Shown: piece after piece, positions 49,903 through 61,119 of the stretch
Layout: each line of letters opens with the position of its first letter
How positions within the stretch are numbered: the stretch's first letter is position 1
NCBI GenBank assembly: GCA_022316685.1
Contig: JAKJHU010000076.1
Span: 3,172,001 to 3,236,000 of the forward strand
DNA: 64,000 bases
Origin: Progne subis subis
Lineage: Eukaryota; Chordata; Aves; Passeriformes; Hirundinidae
Direction of reading: 5' to 3'
The notes under the pieces: generated by a model
Told to the model about the DNA's origin: nothing
Database searches by the model: none
The model's input: the letters and a program-made list of their open reading frames with translations, nothing else
Made by a program: the position numbers and the translations under genes

Positions 49903-50755
49903 GACGAGGAAGAGAAAAATAAAACCATACTTGCTCGGAGGGTTAACTCACTGTCATGGCTAAAATCCAAATTGAGTAATTACATTCTGTCTCCTGAGCG
50001 TGCCCTTGAAGTTTCTGCTAAGCATGTGACTTCCCTTCACTTCCTGTTGCCAAGTTTTGTTACGTGTGCCTAAGTATCAGCTGTACCCACCCATATGATC
50101 TGACACACTGCAGGAAGAGGAAGGTTTTGTTCAGTCCCCACTCTGCAATTTTTGGTGAAAGGTCTTGTTGCATTATCATACCTCATGTGAGTTCCAAAGG
50201 CATTTTGCTGGGGCAGCTTCACTATTAGCAGCAATACCATATTTGCTCCATAGCACATTTTAAAAATACCTTTTCCCAGTGACAGCTATACTAGGAGTGT
50301 GCCAAGCCTCTAATATCCACAGCACAGCTCCTTATACTGCCTTATTTAACAGATGCTGAAAAGGCTGAGAACACGCTGGCTGTTTGTTTTCAGCATGGGG
50401 TTTAAAGTTTGGCATTAGAGTCATTCCCTGTACTACAGCAAGGGCCTTTAAAACCCTCCACAAAAATCTCGTTGTGATACTAACAGAGCCATGAATTGTC
50501 TCTTGAAGACACTTTTATACATCTCTTTATTGTATATTTACTTAGGCTTCCTTCTTTACAGCACATTTTTTCCTAACAGAAAACACATTTTATACTCCTA
50601 CAACATTACTCCAGAGAAGCCAGGATGAAGATGCAGCAGAGGTAGCATCTTTTTCTCACGGGTTGCTTGATTTTCCTAGAATTCTTCCCAACATTAGAAA
50701 TGCTGGGAAGGAGATTTTTTAAATGCCATTGGGACAGAAAGGAAACTAATCCCCC

Positions 50756-50870
50756 ACATACACACACACAAAAAAACCCCAAACAAACAAAACAAAACAA
50801 AACCATACAAAAACCCAAACAAGCAACCAAAAAAAAAACCCCAACCAAACAAAAAACCCACCCACACAAA
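50756..50870. repeat. A/C-rich (CA, AAAC, AACCC) low-complexity tract
   Basis: A short CA run followed by AAAAC, AAACC and CCCAA units over about 115 bp, closely similar in style to 44405-44505. Confidence 0.92.
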
Positions 50871-51150
50871 CTTGCTTCCCCAACTAGATCTTGCATCCTA
50901 AAGATACACAAGATTACCATTAGCCACTTGAATATTTTAAAATCCAGTCCCCCAAGTCTCTATTTTCTTTTTACTTGGCATCTTGGACGCTGCTAGCCAA
51001 GAAGCAGTAACATATTATAAAACCAAGAGATTCACAGGCAGAAGCCTTCCAAAAGATCCAAAAACGCACACATCCAAACAGACTATCTGTATTTCCTGGA
51101 AGCTGCAAAACAAGAGAACTTCATTTTGAAGTTAATTACCAAGGCTGGTG

Positions 51151-51175
51151 TTTTTTGTTTGTTTGTTTGTTTTTA
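51151..51175. repeat. (GTTT)n microsatellite
   Basis: T6 followed by four GTTT units and T run. Simple repeat within the inverted-repeat spacer. Confidence 0.93.
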
Positions 51176-51328
51176 ATTTAATATCAAGCAGCAAGTGGGA
51201 AGGTAGATTTTCAGTACCTGAAATATATAATAAAAATAATGAAGTCTAGTTCTTATGTTTTCCATCTACACAGTCAGTAACCTCCATTAACAGAGAAAAG
51301 GTCTGTCTTGTAACATGACATTCCGTTA

Positions 51329-51487
51329 CTGAGAGTTCTGAAGATTAGAGGTAGGCACTTAGGACCCTTTATCTAATTTTTTTGATAAGCTTTTTCTATG
51401 ACTTGCATTCTTATAATATCTGGGCCTTAAAAGCATGAATTAATTTAGTCTAATATATATCTGTGACTCTGAGAAGTATTTTCCCAG
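51329..51487 (-). repeat. Right arm of the 159-bp perfect inverted repeat
   Basis: The exact reverse complement of 49744-49902. The 8 bases inside and outside the arms do not match in the same register, which places the breakpoints sharply. Confidence 0.97.
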
Positions 51488-52732
51488 TGCTAAAAATCTG
51501 AAGCTCCATTTAGCTTTAAAAAAAGCTGTGGAGAATAAACAAAAAATTAGACCATAGCTGTCTGATAATGTTTTGCTATACTGGGGGCAAGCAATTGTCT
51601 TCATCTGCACCTGAAAAGAGGCACTGGCATCCCAAACTACTTCAAGTTTGAGTCCATGCTCTGACTACACAGATGGATGCTCAATGCTCACCTGCTCTTG
51701 AAGGAGCAAGATGAGAAAGGCACTTTAAATTTACCCTTCTGAACGTCGGCAGAGCAACAGCTGCAGAATACCAGTCAACAAGTTTGCATTACTTGCAGAA
51801 ACAGTGACAAAGGAAGGGGCAGCTAGTGCTCTACTTTGAAGTCTTGCAAGTTTCCATCTGAATCCAGACAAGGGAGGCACTGTCTGGACCGTTAAGTGTC
51901 TACGGTATGCACTTAGTGACTAACCAAGTCAAGAGATATGTAGGCAGCTGACTCCAACACCTCAGCAGCATTTCTACTCCTCTGAATTGCACCTACTTTT
52001 TTAATAAGTTCACTCCAAGGTCAAGATATATATTCATGTGATTAAGACCCACAGCTGTCACCTGTAAAAATGAAAGCCATCTCCTTAGGGAACGCTGGAA
52101 ATGTCCCATACAGTTGAAGTCCTTCAGCAGTGAGAATAGAAATGTTCAACTGTTCTAGAACAATAAATCACAATGATAACACAGACTCATGTGGAACACT
52201 TTCTCTCCGAGAGAGCATTTTTATGCTTTGCACCTTTTCCTCCTATTTACAATACAACCCACATTCTGTAATCTCAGTAAATGACCATTTCCTATGCTTG
52301 ACTCAGACTAGCTACAGAAATAAAAAGATAGGAGCACCACAAAAAAGTGACATAAGCGAATGAGCCATCTGATGACTACTTCCTGAAAGAGACCCAGGAA
52401 GCTCGTGTTCCCCCCATCCTCCAGTTTGTCACTATGATGAAGGCTAGGATACTGAGGTCATAGCACTGCACACTCTGAGGACTGATGTAAATCCTTGCAA
52501 GATATCATACACTCTCTTCATACAGGACATCTCTCTAGCTAGTTAAAATGGGCTTCATCCTTGCTTTGGTTCCCTGTGCTGTCTCATCTCCTCATTGGAC
52601 TTTGCTCTGCCTCAGTGAACTCCCATTGTTCACAGCAGAACATGAAGGTTGATGAATTTATCCTCACATTACTCTCTGGAAGGCAGAGAAGTGTCAACTT
52701 CTCATCTGCAAAAGGGTGATAATTAAATGTTG

Positions 52733-52815
52733 AGAGAATAAATGACTCACACAAGGTCACTTGGGAAGTAAATGGCAGAACTGAAAATTAAATGCAGATC
52801 TCCAGAGCTGCAGGT
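52733..52815 (-). mobile_element. MIR-like SINE relic, minus strand
   Basis: The plus strand reads AATGACTCACACAAGGTCAC, then TTGGGAAGTAAATGGCAGAA, then CTGAAAATTAAATGCAGATC. It corresponds to the complement of the MIR tRNA-proximal region (GACTTGCCCAAGGTCACAC then GTGGCAGAGCTGGGATT). It is diverged but in the right order. Confidence 0.6.
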
Positions 52816-53430
52816 CAAGACCCAGAACACAAAATCTTTCTGCCCTACTGGCACAGTGAAGATCAGGTTCCCAGCATACCATAAGACCCTCTGCAGGAAT
52901 GTGTGTGTCATATCGTGCATGTAGTTCATCTGTAGGAAAAATTGGATACATTTCAAAGAAACAGGTAAGTATCAAAGATTAAGCAAAGAGGAAAGCAACA
53001 CAGAATCTACCTGAAAAGTTATGAAAGGTCTTTTCAACATCTTGCATAAGGCAAATATGCTCCAATAGCCTTCTCTTGGGTATCCTACTAGTCCAGGGCA
53101 AAAACTGAGATCAACACCATATTTAGTGTGTAGAAATCATATAATGCACCCATGGAGTTATCTTTGTAGCTTAACATAAGGCTGGTTAACAGATTAAAGG
53201 TTTTGGTAGTGCTACAGGTAGTGTCAATAGTTTAATAACTATTTATCTGCATCTTCACATCTTAATTGCCATGCAAACTTCTGCTAAGCACACTCTTAGC
53301 CTTCCTTCTCTTCTTTCATTTGCAGATGCTACCAGGAGATATATGTGATTAGATTTCTCCCCATATGTGTAACAGGTTTCCTTCTTTTCTCTCCCTAAAA
53401 AGCTTTTAACTCTCAGGCTTTCAAAAGGAA

Positions 53431-53475
53431 ATGAGGCACTGGAACAAGTCGCCCAGAGAAGTTGTGGATGCCCCA
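53431..53475 (+). mobile_element. Tiny CR1 3' fragment
   Basis: AGGCACTGGAACAAGTCGCC followed by CAGAGAAGTTGTGGATGCCC matches the standard CR1 3' region. Only about 45 bp is recognisable. Confidence 0.6.
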
Positions 53476-55734
53476 GGCAAGGCATAACAGTATTCTGTAA
53501 TTCTTCAACTCTTCGTGCTCCTTTTTAAGAGGTATCAGTACCACAACAGATTCTAGTGACTCTGCTCATCACTAATCCCAGGTGTTTGCCTCATCTCTGT
53601 GGTGATTCCTCCTGATGTCTAATGCATGTTGCAATGCTGCCTTGGGGCTGTCTGAACTCTCTGTGAAGCCCCAGAGCATCCTTTGTTCTTAATGTTCACA
53701 GAAGAAAGCAGAGGGGTAAAGCTTAACTGTAATAATAATAGTTGAGGTAATAATAACAAATCGGATGCTGCCATCACAGTTCTGAAAAGTTGCTATTGAT
53801 TTGCCAAATTTTGTGTTTGTATTCAAAAAACTCAATTACAATGTTGTGACATTAATTCCCTGCTTCACTTGCACAGCTCGGCTTCTCATATTGCAGTCTA
53901 GTTTCCCCAGAATTCCATGATGTTTCATCAAATGAAATATTTGGAAATATTCTAACCATAATTTTTTTATTTTAAGGCACATTTCACCATCAAAATAAGC
54001 TTGTATTTGTTTTGCATTTTTTTAAAGTAATATAAGTATTCATGGTCAGAAGTAGTATGTGGAATAAAGAAAAAGATCAAATGGCTATAAATTATAGCCC
54101 AAAGGGAGTTAGTAACTGTACTCCATTTTTTCTAGTAAATTAAAGTACTGAGGAAAAATTTCACCGTGAAAAAAAAACAACAACTCTGAAATAACTGGGG
54201 GAAAAAAATCAACCAAGCATATTTTTATGTTTCTCAACTTTTTTTAAAAAGTTTTTGCTTAATACTCTTGAGCTGGTCACTGTAGGGTGTCATCAAATTA
54301 TACCTTTGGAATTACAAGAAGTTAGGATTATCCAAAGGCTTAATTCCTCCTAAAGAACATCCCCAGATGAGACATCCAACTGTTCTGTATAAGAACCCAA
54401 CTTCACCCTCTACTCCAATGGGACTATTGCAGAGTGTCCACAGACAGCTCTGCTCTACTGCCGTTGAAGAGTAAATGCTGCTGCCCTGTCTTGCTCTTGC
54501 ATTCACATAGGGATTTTGGTTTTAAAAAAGCCCAAACAATCAACAAAAAAAACCTTAAAGTCATTACCCTAAAGCCTTTCTTGCCCTGCTCTTGGAGGAT
54601 GTATATGCTGGTACATAAGCATGATCTCAGATATTTTTTATTAATATCTCAGCAATACAACACTATATCCCTATCAGGTCTATCTAACCACTGCCCACTG
54701 ATTCCATCTGTTTACAGTGCCTATACAGAGATAGCTTTATAGATCTAATACTCCAGAACTGCCAATGGCCCAAAGCTGGTCAGTGGATTTGGCTGCTGGA
54801 ACCAAAGCTGCACACCCCCTTCACAGCCAACATCTCTGCTAGTGAAAAAAGGAAGGCTCACCAGGCTGGTGTCATTAGGAGACTCACCTCCGTAACAAAT
54901 ATTACTTTTTAGTCCTTCTTTCTTTCCCAAATCCGCTGGTCCTAGTTCTAAGAGGCAAATTTCAGTAGAGCGACACATAATAGCTATCCAAAACAAATAG
55001 ATAAAGCTAAACCCTGTAAAGCTTGAGCAGCAGCTAGGTCAGAACTAAATAACTTCCATGGAAAAAGAGAACTAAGATTACTTTCAGTATTAATAGGGCA
55101 ACTATGGGAGTAAGGACCATTGATAAAGGCTCAGGTTCAGCAGATCTCTGTACACAAGCCTCAGATGACAGCTCTGGCTGCCCCACTGCCAACACTGTCC
55201 CAGGGGACCTTACAGCCGGGGCTGACAGTAATGATAAAACAGGACAACTCTCCCTGCAGGCTGCCACTCTGTCCTCTGAGCTGCACCACACTCTGTAACG
55301 GGGCAGCATAACCATTATCAGGAGAGGACCTCTGGGAGCTGGGCTGAATGCACACATAAGCTGCCCAAGAGACCACAAGGTTCTGTGCAATGCAGTGTCC
55401 TACCCAGTTTAGAAAGAAGTGTTCCTAAATGTGTGAAGCAGACCCAAAATTCTCTCCCACAGCAGGCACAGCCAGCATGGAGGCATGGATTTTGCTTTTG
55501 AGGGAAGCAAATTTTGATGACTCCAGCAGAAGTACACCAAACCTTGGATGGGGGTCAGAACTTTGACATCAAAGTCAGCAATGCCCCTGCAAAATGAGGA
55601 GCAACTGAGAAGCACAGACACAGTCACAGGCCCCTTCTCTTCCGGAATTTTGCCTTCAGCATGCTCACCCTTCCCAGAGAGGAGGGAAAGAACACGATGA
55701 TGGCTTCACCACACCTTTGCTGGGATTGGCAGCT

Positions 55735-56115
55735 TCCCACTACATGAATACCACATTCTTCCCTCCCTGATCTCTCATTTTCTGCTCTCTAGTTAAAAAC
55801 ATCATCCCTGCTGTGCCCTTCATACTCTTTCTCTTGCAGATACACTTCACTATCTAAGCCTTTTCCCCATGTTTTGGTACCTTCTGTCCTCTATGCAACC
55901 CCATTCCCACTCTTTCTAAGCTGCTCTCACCTACACATCTCTTACTCTTTCCTTCATCAGCCTTAGCCTCTCTATAACCCTTTCACCCTTTCTCTGCTCT
56001 CCTCACATCTATAGTTGTAATCCCATTCTCTTCCCTACTCCTCCCCTCAGCTCATACTCCATTCCCAAACCTTCTTGCTCCCTGCCCCACACCTCACTTT
56101 CCTTTTGCAGTTCCC
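55735..56115. other. Pyrimidine-rich strand-asymmetric stretch
   Basis: The plus strand is strongly C+T-biased over about 380 bp (for example ACTCTTTCCTTCATC and CTCTTCCCTACTCCTCCCCT), without a fixed repeat unit. Nothing coding is seen. Confidence 0.7.
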
Positions 56116-56528
56116 ACACAGGTATTTCTCAGCTCTCACCACTTTCCTGAGGGATCACCCCGCCCACTAGGCCCAGGTTGCCACCTTTTGTTTATAGACA
56201 CAGTCAGGTCTTCCCTCTCCAGCTTTGCTTCTAGATCTGCCACGTTTAGAGAGTCACCCTGACCTACTTAGGCTCCCTGACCTAGTTATGGCAGAAATAC
56301 CAGTTCTAAACACTTGAGAAAAAAAGGGCAGTAGCAGGAGAGAAATAATATCATTATGTTTTGAAATAAAAACAAATCCACCAGCCCAGGGCTGCTGAGT
56401 TATTTCAGCTCTGACCATTCCCCCAGGGAAGCAAGAGCAACAGTTTGCTTGATATTTCAATGCCAGTGTGACCAGAGACAATTCAAACCAAGCCATCACC
56501 TGGAAAGATGGTCTATAGTCTCTTGCTA

Positions 56529-56530
<2 letters not shown>

Positions 56531-56571
<41 letters not shown>
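56531..56571. repeat. Pure poly-T tract, 41 bases
   Basis: Forty-one uninterrupted T on the plus strand, which is poly-A on the minus strand. No retroposon body or duplication is evident around it. Confidence 0.97.
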
Positions 56572-56572
<1 letters not shown>

Positions 56573-57843
56573 ATTCCAGCCTCATTCTGTTTGGCCTTAC
56601 TCACCCAGAGCTTGTCTTGACCTCCATGCAGCTATTTCACAGAAAATCTAGCTTTGCCCGCTGCTCTCACCAGCCCTCCTTGACTGTGGATCCAGGCTAC
56701 AGCAGCAACCTGTTGGTTCAAGAACAGCATTTCTACAGCTGAGATTCATTTAGACATCAAGCAACGCTCTGCACCTGTTTGTATGACCTCCTCAGCCCTT
56801 TTATTCTACTTCAACGATTGTCACAGGTGTCTTCTCCCTTCTCCTCCAAAGTGTACTACTCACTCACTTTGCTTTCTCCACCTGGCTTGGTGTTGCAGTG
56901 CTGTCACACCTTTTCTTTACCAGCTCTGAAATGGCATCAGCAGTGCCAGCACTGACACATAAACCTGACTAGAAATGGCAGATATTCTTCAGAACTAGTC
57001 AGGAATCTCAGGGTTAGCAATGCCCATTCACTTGTGTTCTGTGTAGTGTACTCATGCCTTAGCAGCCAGGAACCACTGCTCTGTGACAGCTGGGTCTATG
57101 ATTCACTTCCAGCTAAGCTTTTATTTTAGTCACAGTTAATAGATTTCCCTGTAGTGTTTGTATTTTAGGAATCTTATTAGCCCTTTAGTTGCCTGGATGA
57201 GTTCATTAAATCAAATCATGTCTCTTCACAGCCAACACTTGCGGTGCTGACCCACTCTGTATAGGGCCAGTGCCCTGACTGACACTAAAAGCAGCCTGCT
57301 CTGCACCCTGAGCTCACAAGGTACTTCCACCACCACTGCTTCAAATCCTGCCAAATATTCCAGCAGAGGCTCTCCCTCCATTGCCAAAGTCCCATCCAAA
57401 AAAATGTATCTGAGTGCCCTGTAGCTCTCCCACAATTCCACCAGATGTGTTTATTCAGACATGAGAGTGTAGACATTCAGGCATTTTTTCACTGTGATTT
57501 TATACCTGTTTGCCAGCTTCAACATAAAACACATTTTTTGGTTACTGATTTCCTGGGTTACATGCTAATCTGCTGAGCAAATGGCTTTGGAAATTTACTG
57601 TGGAGCCCCCAAATCCCTATGTTGTCATCAGCCACTGCCTGCTAAATGTGCACTTGTAGATATAGTAAAGTGCAGTTTCAGCTCCTGCATTTCCTTTACA
57701 CCCAATTTCTCCAATCTATCCCTCTACCTGTTGGTTTTGCACTGCTCATTGTACTGTAACTACATTTGGGTCTGGTCCTACAGTGGTGTGCCCATCCACA
57801 GTCAATTCAACCACCCTTGGTTTTGACTAAAGGCATCACTCGT

Positions 57844-58640
57844 TGTTGAGATCCAATTTTTGAAATTATTACAGAGATGTCTCTGCCCAAATTAAATAGC
57901 AAACAAGACCACATGTCTAAGTCAATAGTATGGATTTTATTTAACAGTAAACGTGAGGAGAAAGACAGATAGAAAGAAACAGAATAGAAAGAAAAGGGGA
58001 GGGGAAGGGGAGAAAGAGAGTGAGAGAGAGATTAAGTAAAAAGATAACATGACTCTATGGGGCAGTGGCATCCCACTGGTCCTCTCGTTCAGTCTTTTCA
58101 GTGGTGGGGGTCCCACAAAACACTGAGTTCTATGGATTAATATAGTTCAGATATATGTGGGAATGCCCCAGCACTTACCCTGCAGGGGAGAATTTTACAC
58201 TGTCTCTTGCAACCAACTCTGGATCTGTTGCAACACTTTGGATCACGCGCAGCCCTCTGGTGGAATGCCTCAGAAATGAGTCTGGGGGCACTTTAGGGGT
58301 CTTTGACAGTTTATGACACTTTTTAAATCATGACAGCTGCCTCTCAGGTGAATGTCCCGTGTGAATGTGACCTTTCTAGGCGTAGGGCAGGGAGCTTTAC
58401 AACTGAGCCCATTTGTGCAAGGGAGGAGTCTCCACAGGTTCTTCTTACCTAGCTTGTAGCCTCTGGTGGTGGCTCTTGAGCCCCTCTGTCTTATCTTGAC
58501 CAGAGGTTACACTATCATCGCCCAAAAACTCTCCTCACTCAGCTGAGGGAAGAAGACTATACAAACCCAGCCTCAGCAAATACATTGGTGGGCTATGGCC
58601 TCCCCCTGACAAATCTAGACAGAGCTGATTTTCAGCACAG
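57844..58640 (-). mobile_element. Probable solo ERV LTR, minus orientation
   Basis: The plus strand starts TGTTGAGATCCAATTTTTG and carries TTTATT at 57936-57941, the complement of AATAAA. This is followed by a purine-rich stretch (57955-58035; A, G and GA units), which on the sense strand is the C+T-rich tract often found near the end of avian ERV LTRs. The right edge is uncertain; GATTTTCAGCACA near 58630 could supply the other terminus. No second copy exists in the window for comparison, so the call rests on layout and resemblance. Confidence 0.45.
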
Positions 58641-60609
58641 CTGCTGAGTTTGGCTTTCCTTGTGGATACATTCTCCTCCCCCTGCCTTGTTTACTTGTCC
58701 CATCAGGTAGGTGGCTTAAATCATGGTCCAAATTCCCACCAGGAGGCATACTGGGGGGGGTGGGCTTCAGTGGTCACAGGTCAGAAGTTGCTTCTTTGCA
58801 CAGTTTGGCACAATGGGCAAAGTTCCTCAGTGATTTTAAAAATGTTTGAGCCCTCAGCCATTTCATTATCTCACACTGGCCTCTCCGCTCTTTCCCCCAC
58901 AAAACTTTGTCCACCCAGCCTACATCAGCATCAGCAAGCCCAGCCACAGGCCTTCACACCATTCTGATAATGCCTCTGATAATGTCTTCTGACCAGCATG
59001 TTTAGTCAGAGCAAAATTGAATTCTTCCAGCATGCAGAACTGACAAGTAGAGTCTGAAATTTCAACAAGTCTTGAATCCTGAATACATTGAAAAATTGCC
59101 TTATGCCACAGGCAGGAACATCCTGTGTTAGCATCACCCCCTACCTCCATTTATAGACTACCAAAAAGGGGTAAAAGAACTGGAAAACAACTGGAAAAGG
59201 AAAAAGTTGTGCCTGCACAAGCTATATGCAGAGGATCCTTTCCAACTTCTCAAGACAGTATAAACCCAATGAATTAAGACAATTCCAGACATGCTAATTA
59301 CATTTGCCTCTGCAATTTCTGATGGGATTTTCAGATGTCTCTAAGCATTCTCTACCTGGCGTGTGTCAGCCACACTTCACTGCTGCTTTTATGTTATTAA
59401 TATTGACAGCCACTCAGTTTAACCGCAGGTTAGGTTTGAAATCCTGTTTGCTTATCTCTGCCTTTTGATCTTGTTTGTTTCCATTCATTATAGAGAAACC
59501 CTTCTTTCCGTAAAGCCCCTTTGAATGCCTCAGCAAATATTCAAACACAGTGCTAAATGGATTAACTGGGAGGTACTGGGGTCTGAAGCTTGTCCGAATA
59601 GATGCTCCTGGATCAATCAGCTCTGCATACCAACTAATGGTCTACATTCCCTTAATGGTCTGAGATCTTTCTTTTGTGGCATTCAGAACAGGTCCAGTGG
59701 CATGCTGGATATAACTCCATGTGATTGGAAACAAGCCATTCACAATTCAGTGTGTTTAATGAGGTTCTGGTAATGAGCACAGACTGCCTAGGAGAATGAG
59801 AACAGAATAACTAAACTGAAGCTTTTGAATCTTTGTGGAAGAGTCATCTTAAAGCTGTCCCAAGAAGAGGGGACTCCTCTAACAGAAAAGATGGGTGTGA
59901 GCATATGAAAACACACCTGATGGTCTGTGAGATCTAGGAGGAGCTGTAAAACACAGAAGACCCAGCCTTGATTATTCATCAGATCCTAACATCTCCTAGC
60001 CTTGACATATTGTAAGGTTGTGGAGGAAGGATAGGAAGGAAGCAGTTGCTTGTACTTTGCACTAGTAGTAGCTGATGACGTGTGTGGTCAGAATAGGCAA
60101 TATGACCTTGCATTTCAAAAGCAACCAGGGTAGACATAAACCACCTTGGACTGCACCAGCAACCTTGATAAGCCATTTTGATCATTCTTGAAGTTCTCCT
60201 TCTCCTGTGTACTAATGTCTTGATGATGAAAAGTGACAAGCTGCCTGATGAATGAAAGCAGACGAACAGATCCCAAGGGAGCAGAAGGAAGATGCCTGTT
60301 AACTTCCACATTAACTTTTGGGGGTAAAATCCCACTTTAAAAAAAAGTGTACATTTCTATCCACTTATAGAGGTATTTTGACATTATGGACAAAAAACAG
60401 ATTACTGGATTACTGATTTGGGGGTTCGACCAATTTAATTTGCTGTCAATGAACAAAGTTCTAACTATTGATTCTGGTACTGAGACAAATAAATGGGCAG
60501 ACAGGGAAAGCAGTCCTTGCCTCTGCCAAGACGCTCTTCCCTACTTTCTTCTCCCCAATCCCCTCCCCACACATTGTACGCCGTCCCTCTGACTGCCCCT
60601 GAGAACAAG
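58641..60609. other. Unique DNA left of the third CpG island
   Basis: About 2 kb with nothing recognised beyond a G9 run near 58752. Confidence 0.4.
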
Positions 60610-61110
60610 AACAATGCAGGAGAACGGGGTCAGTGCCCTCGCCCCCTCCGACTGCGGCTGCCGCCCCAGCGCAGCCCAGCCCGCCCGACCCGGCTCAGCT
60701 GCTGCTCTGCTCCAGCGCGGCCTTGGACTCTTCCTCGGTCTCCCCTGCTGCTCTGGCCTCCTTGGCCCCAGAGCACGGCACTTGCCGCCCTTTCCAAAAA
60801 ACGCTGTGTCGGAGGCGCCCGGACTCCGCGGGCGGCTCAGGGGCCGCCGCCGCCGCCGAGGCCCAGCCCTCGCCCTGCGCCGGGGCTCACTCAGGCCCGG
60901 CTCACCCGGCCGTGCCCTGAGCCCGCAGCACCGGCACACGCTGCCCTTCCCCTCCCGGCGCTCCGGGAAGCGAAAGCTGCCCGCTTCCCAGGGAAAGTGC
61001 TGTCCCCCGCAGCCCCGGCCCCTCCTACCCTGCGGGAGCCCCGGGCCCTGCCGCGGTGGCCGTGCCAGCGACGCCAGGAGCGGCCCCGCGCCACCGGCCG
61101 CTCCTGCTTT
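60610..61110. promoter_or_regulatory. CpG island, possible promoter
   Basis: About 500 bp of high G+C with frequent CpG, a GCC/CCG run near 60846-60860 and GC-rich flanks, in A+T-rich surroundings. On the minus strand the right edge offers CCAATATATATGTATAATAG at about 61139-61158, a CCAAT plus TATA-like arrangement just upstream of the island. The minus strand also has donor-like strings. Frames of about 200 codons on both strands are low-complexity and overlap one another, so none is taken as coding. Confidence 0.75.
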
Positions 61111-61115
61111 GACTG
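60906..61115 (-). other. Candidate first exon of a minus-strand transcript
   Basis: Downstream of the CCAAT/TATA-like string on the minus strand comes G+C-rich sequence without ATG between about 61090 and 60906. It ends in CCGG followed by GTGAGC, a moderate 5' splice donor (GT at 60905-60904). An alternative donor-like GTAGGAG lies inside it. Start and identity are inferred from promoter-like spacing, and no coding sequence is seen. Confidence 0.25.
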
Positions 61116-61119
61116 ATAC

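Larger units (their letters stand above)
49903..51328. other. Spacer between the inverted-repeat arms
   Basis: This 1,426-bp interval has no transposase-like frame. It includes ordinary unique DNA, an A/C-rich tract at about 50756-50870 and a (GTTT)n run at 51151-51175. The minus frame at 50606-50920 is a translation of the A/C-rich tract and not a gene. Confidence 0.7.
51488..57843. other. Unique DNA with small relics
   Basis: About 6.4 kb with a MIR relic (52733-52815), a tiny CR1 scrap (53431-53475), a short AAT-rich patch near 53726-53760, a pyrimidine-rich stretch (55735-56115) and a long poly-T (56531-56571). No exon is supportable. Confidence 0.45.
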
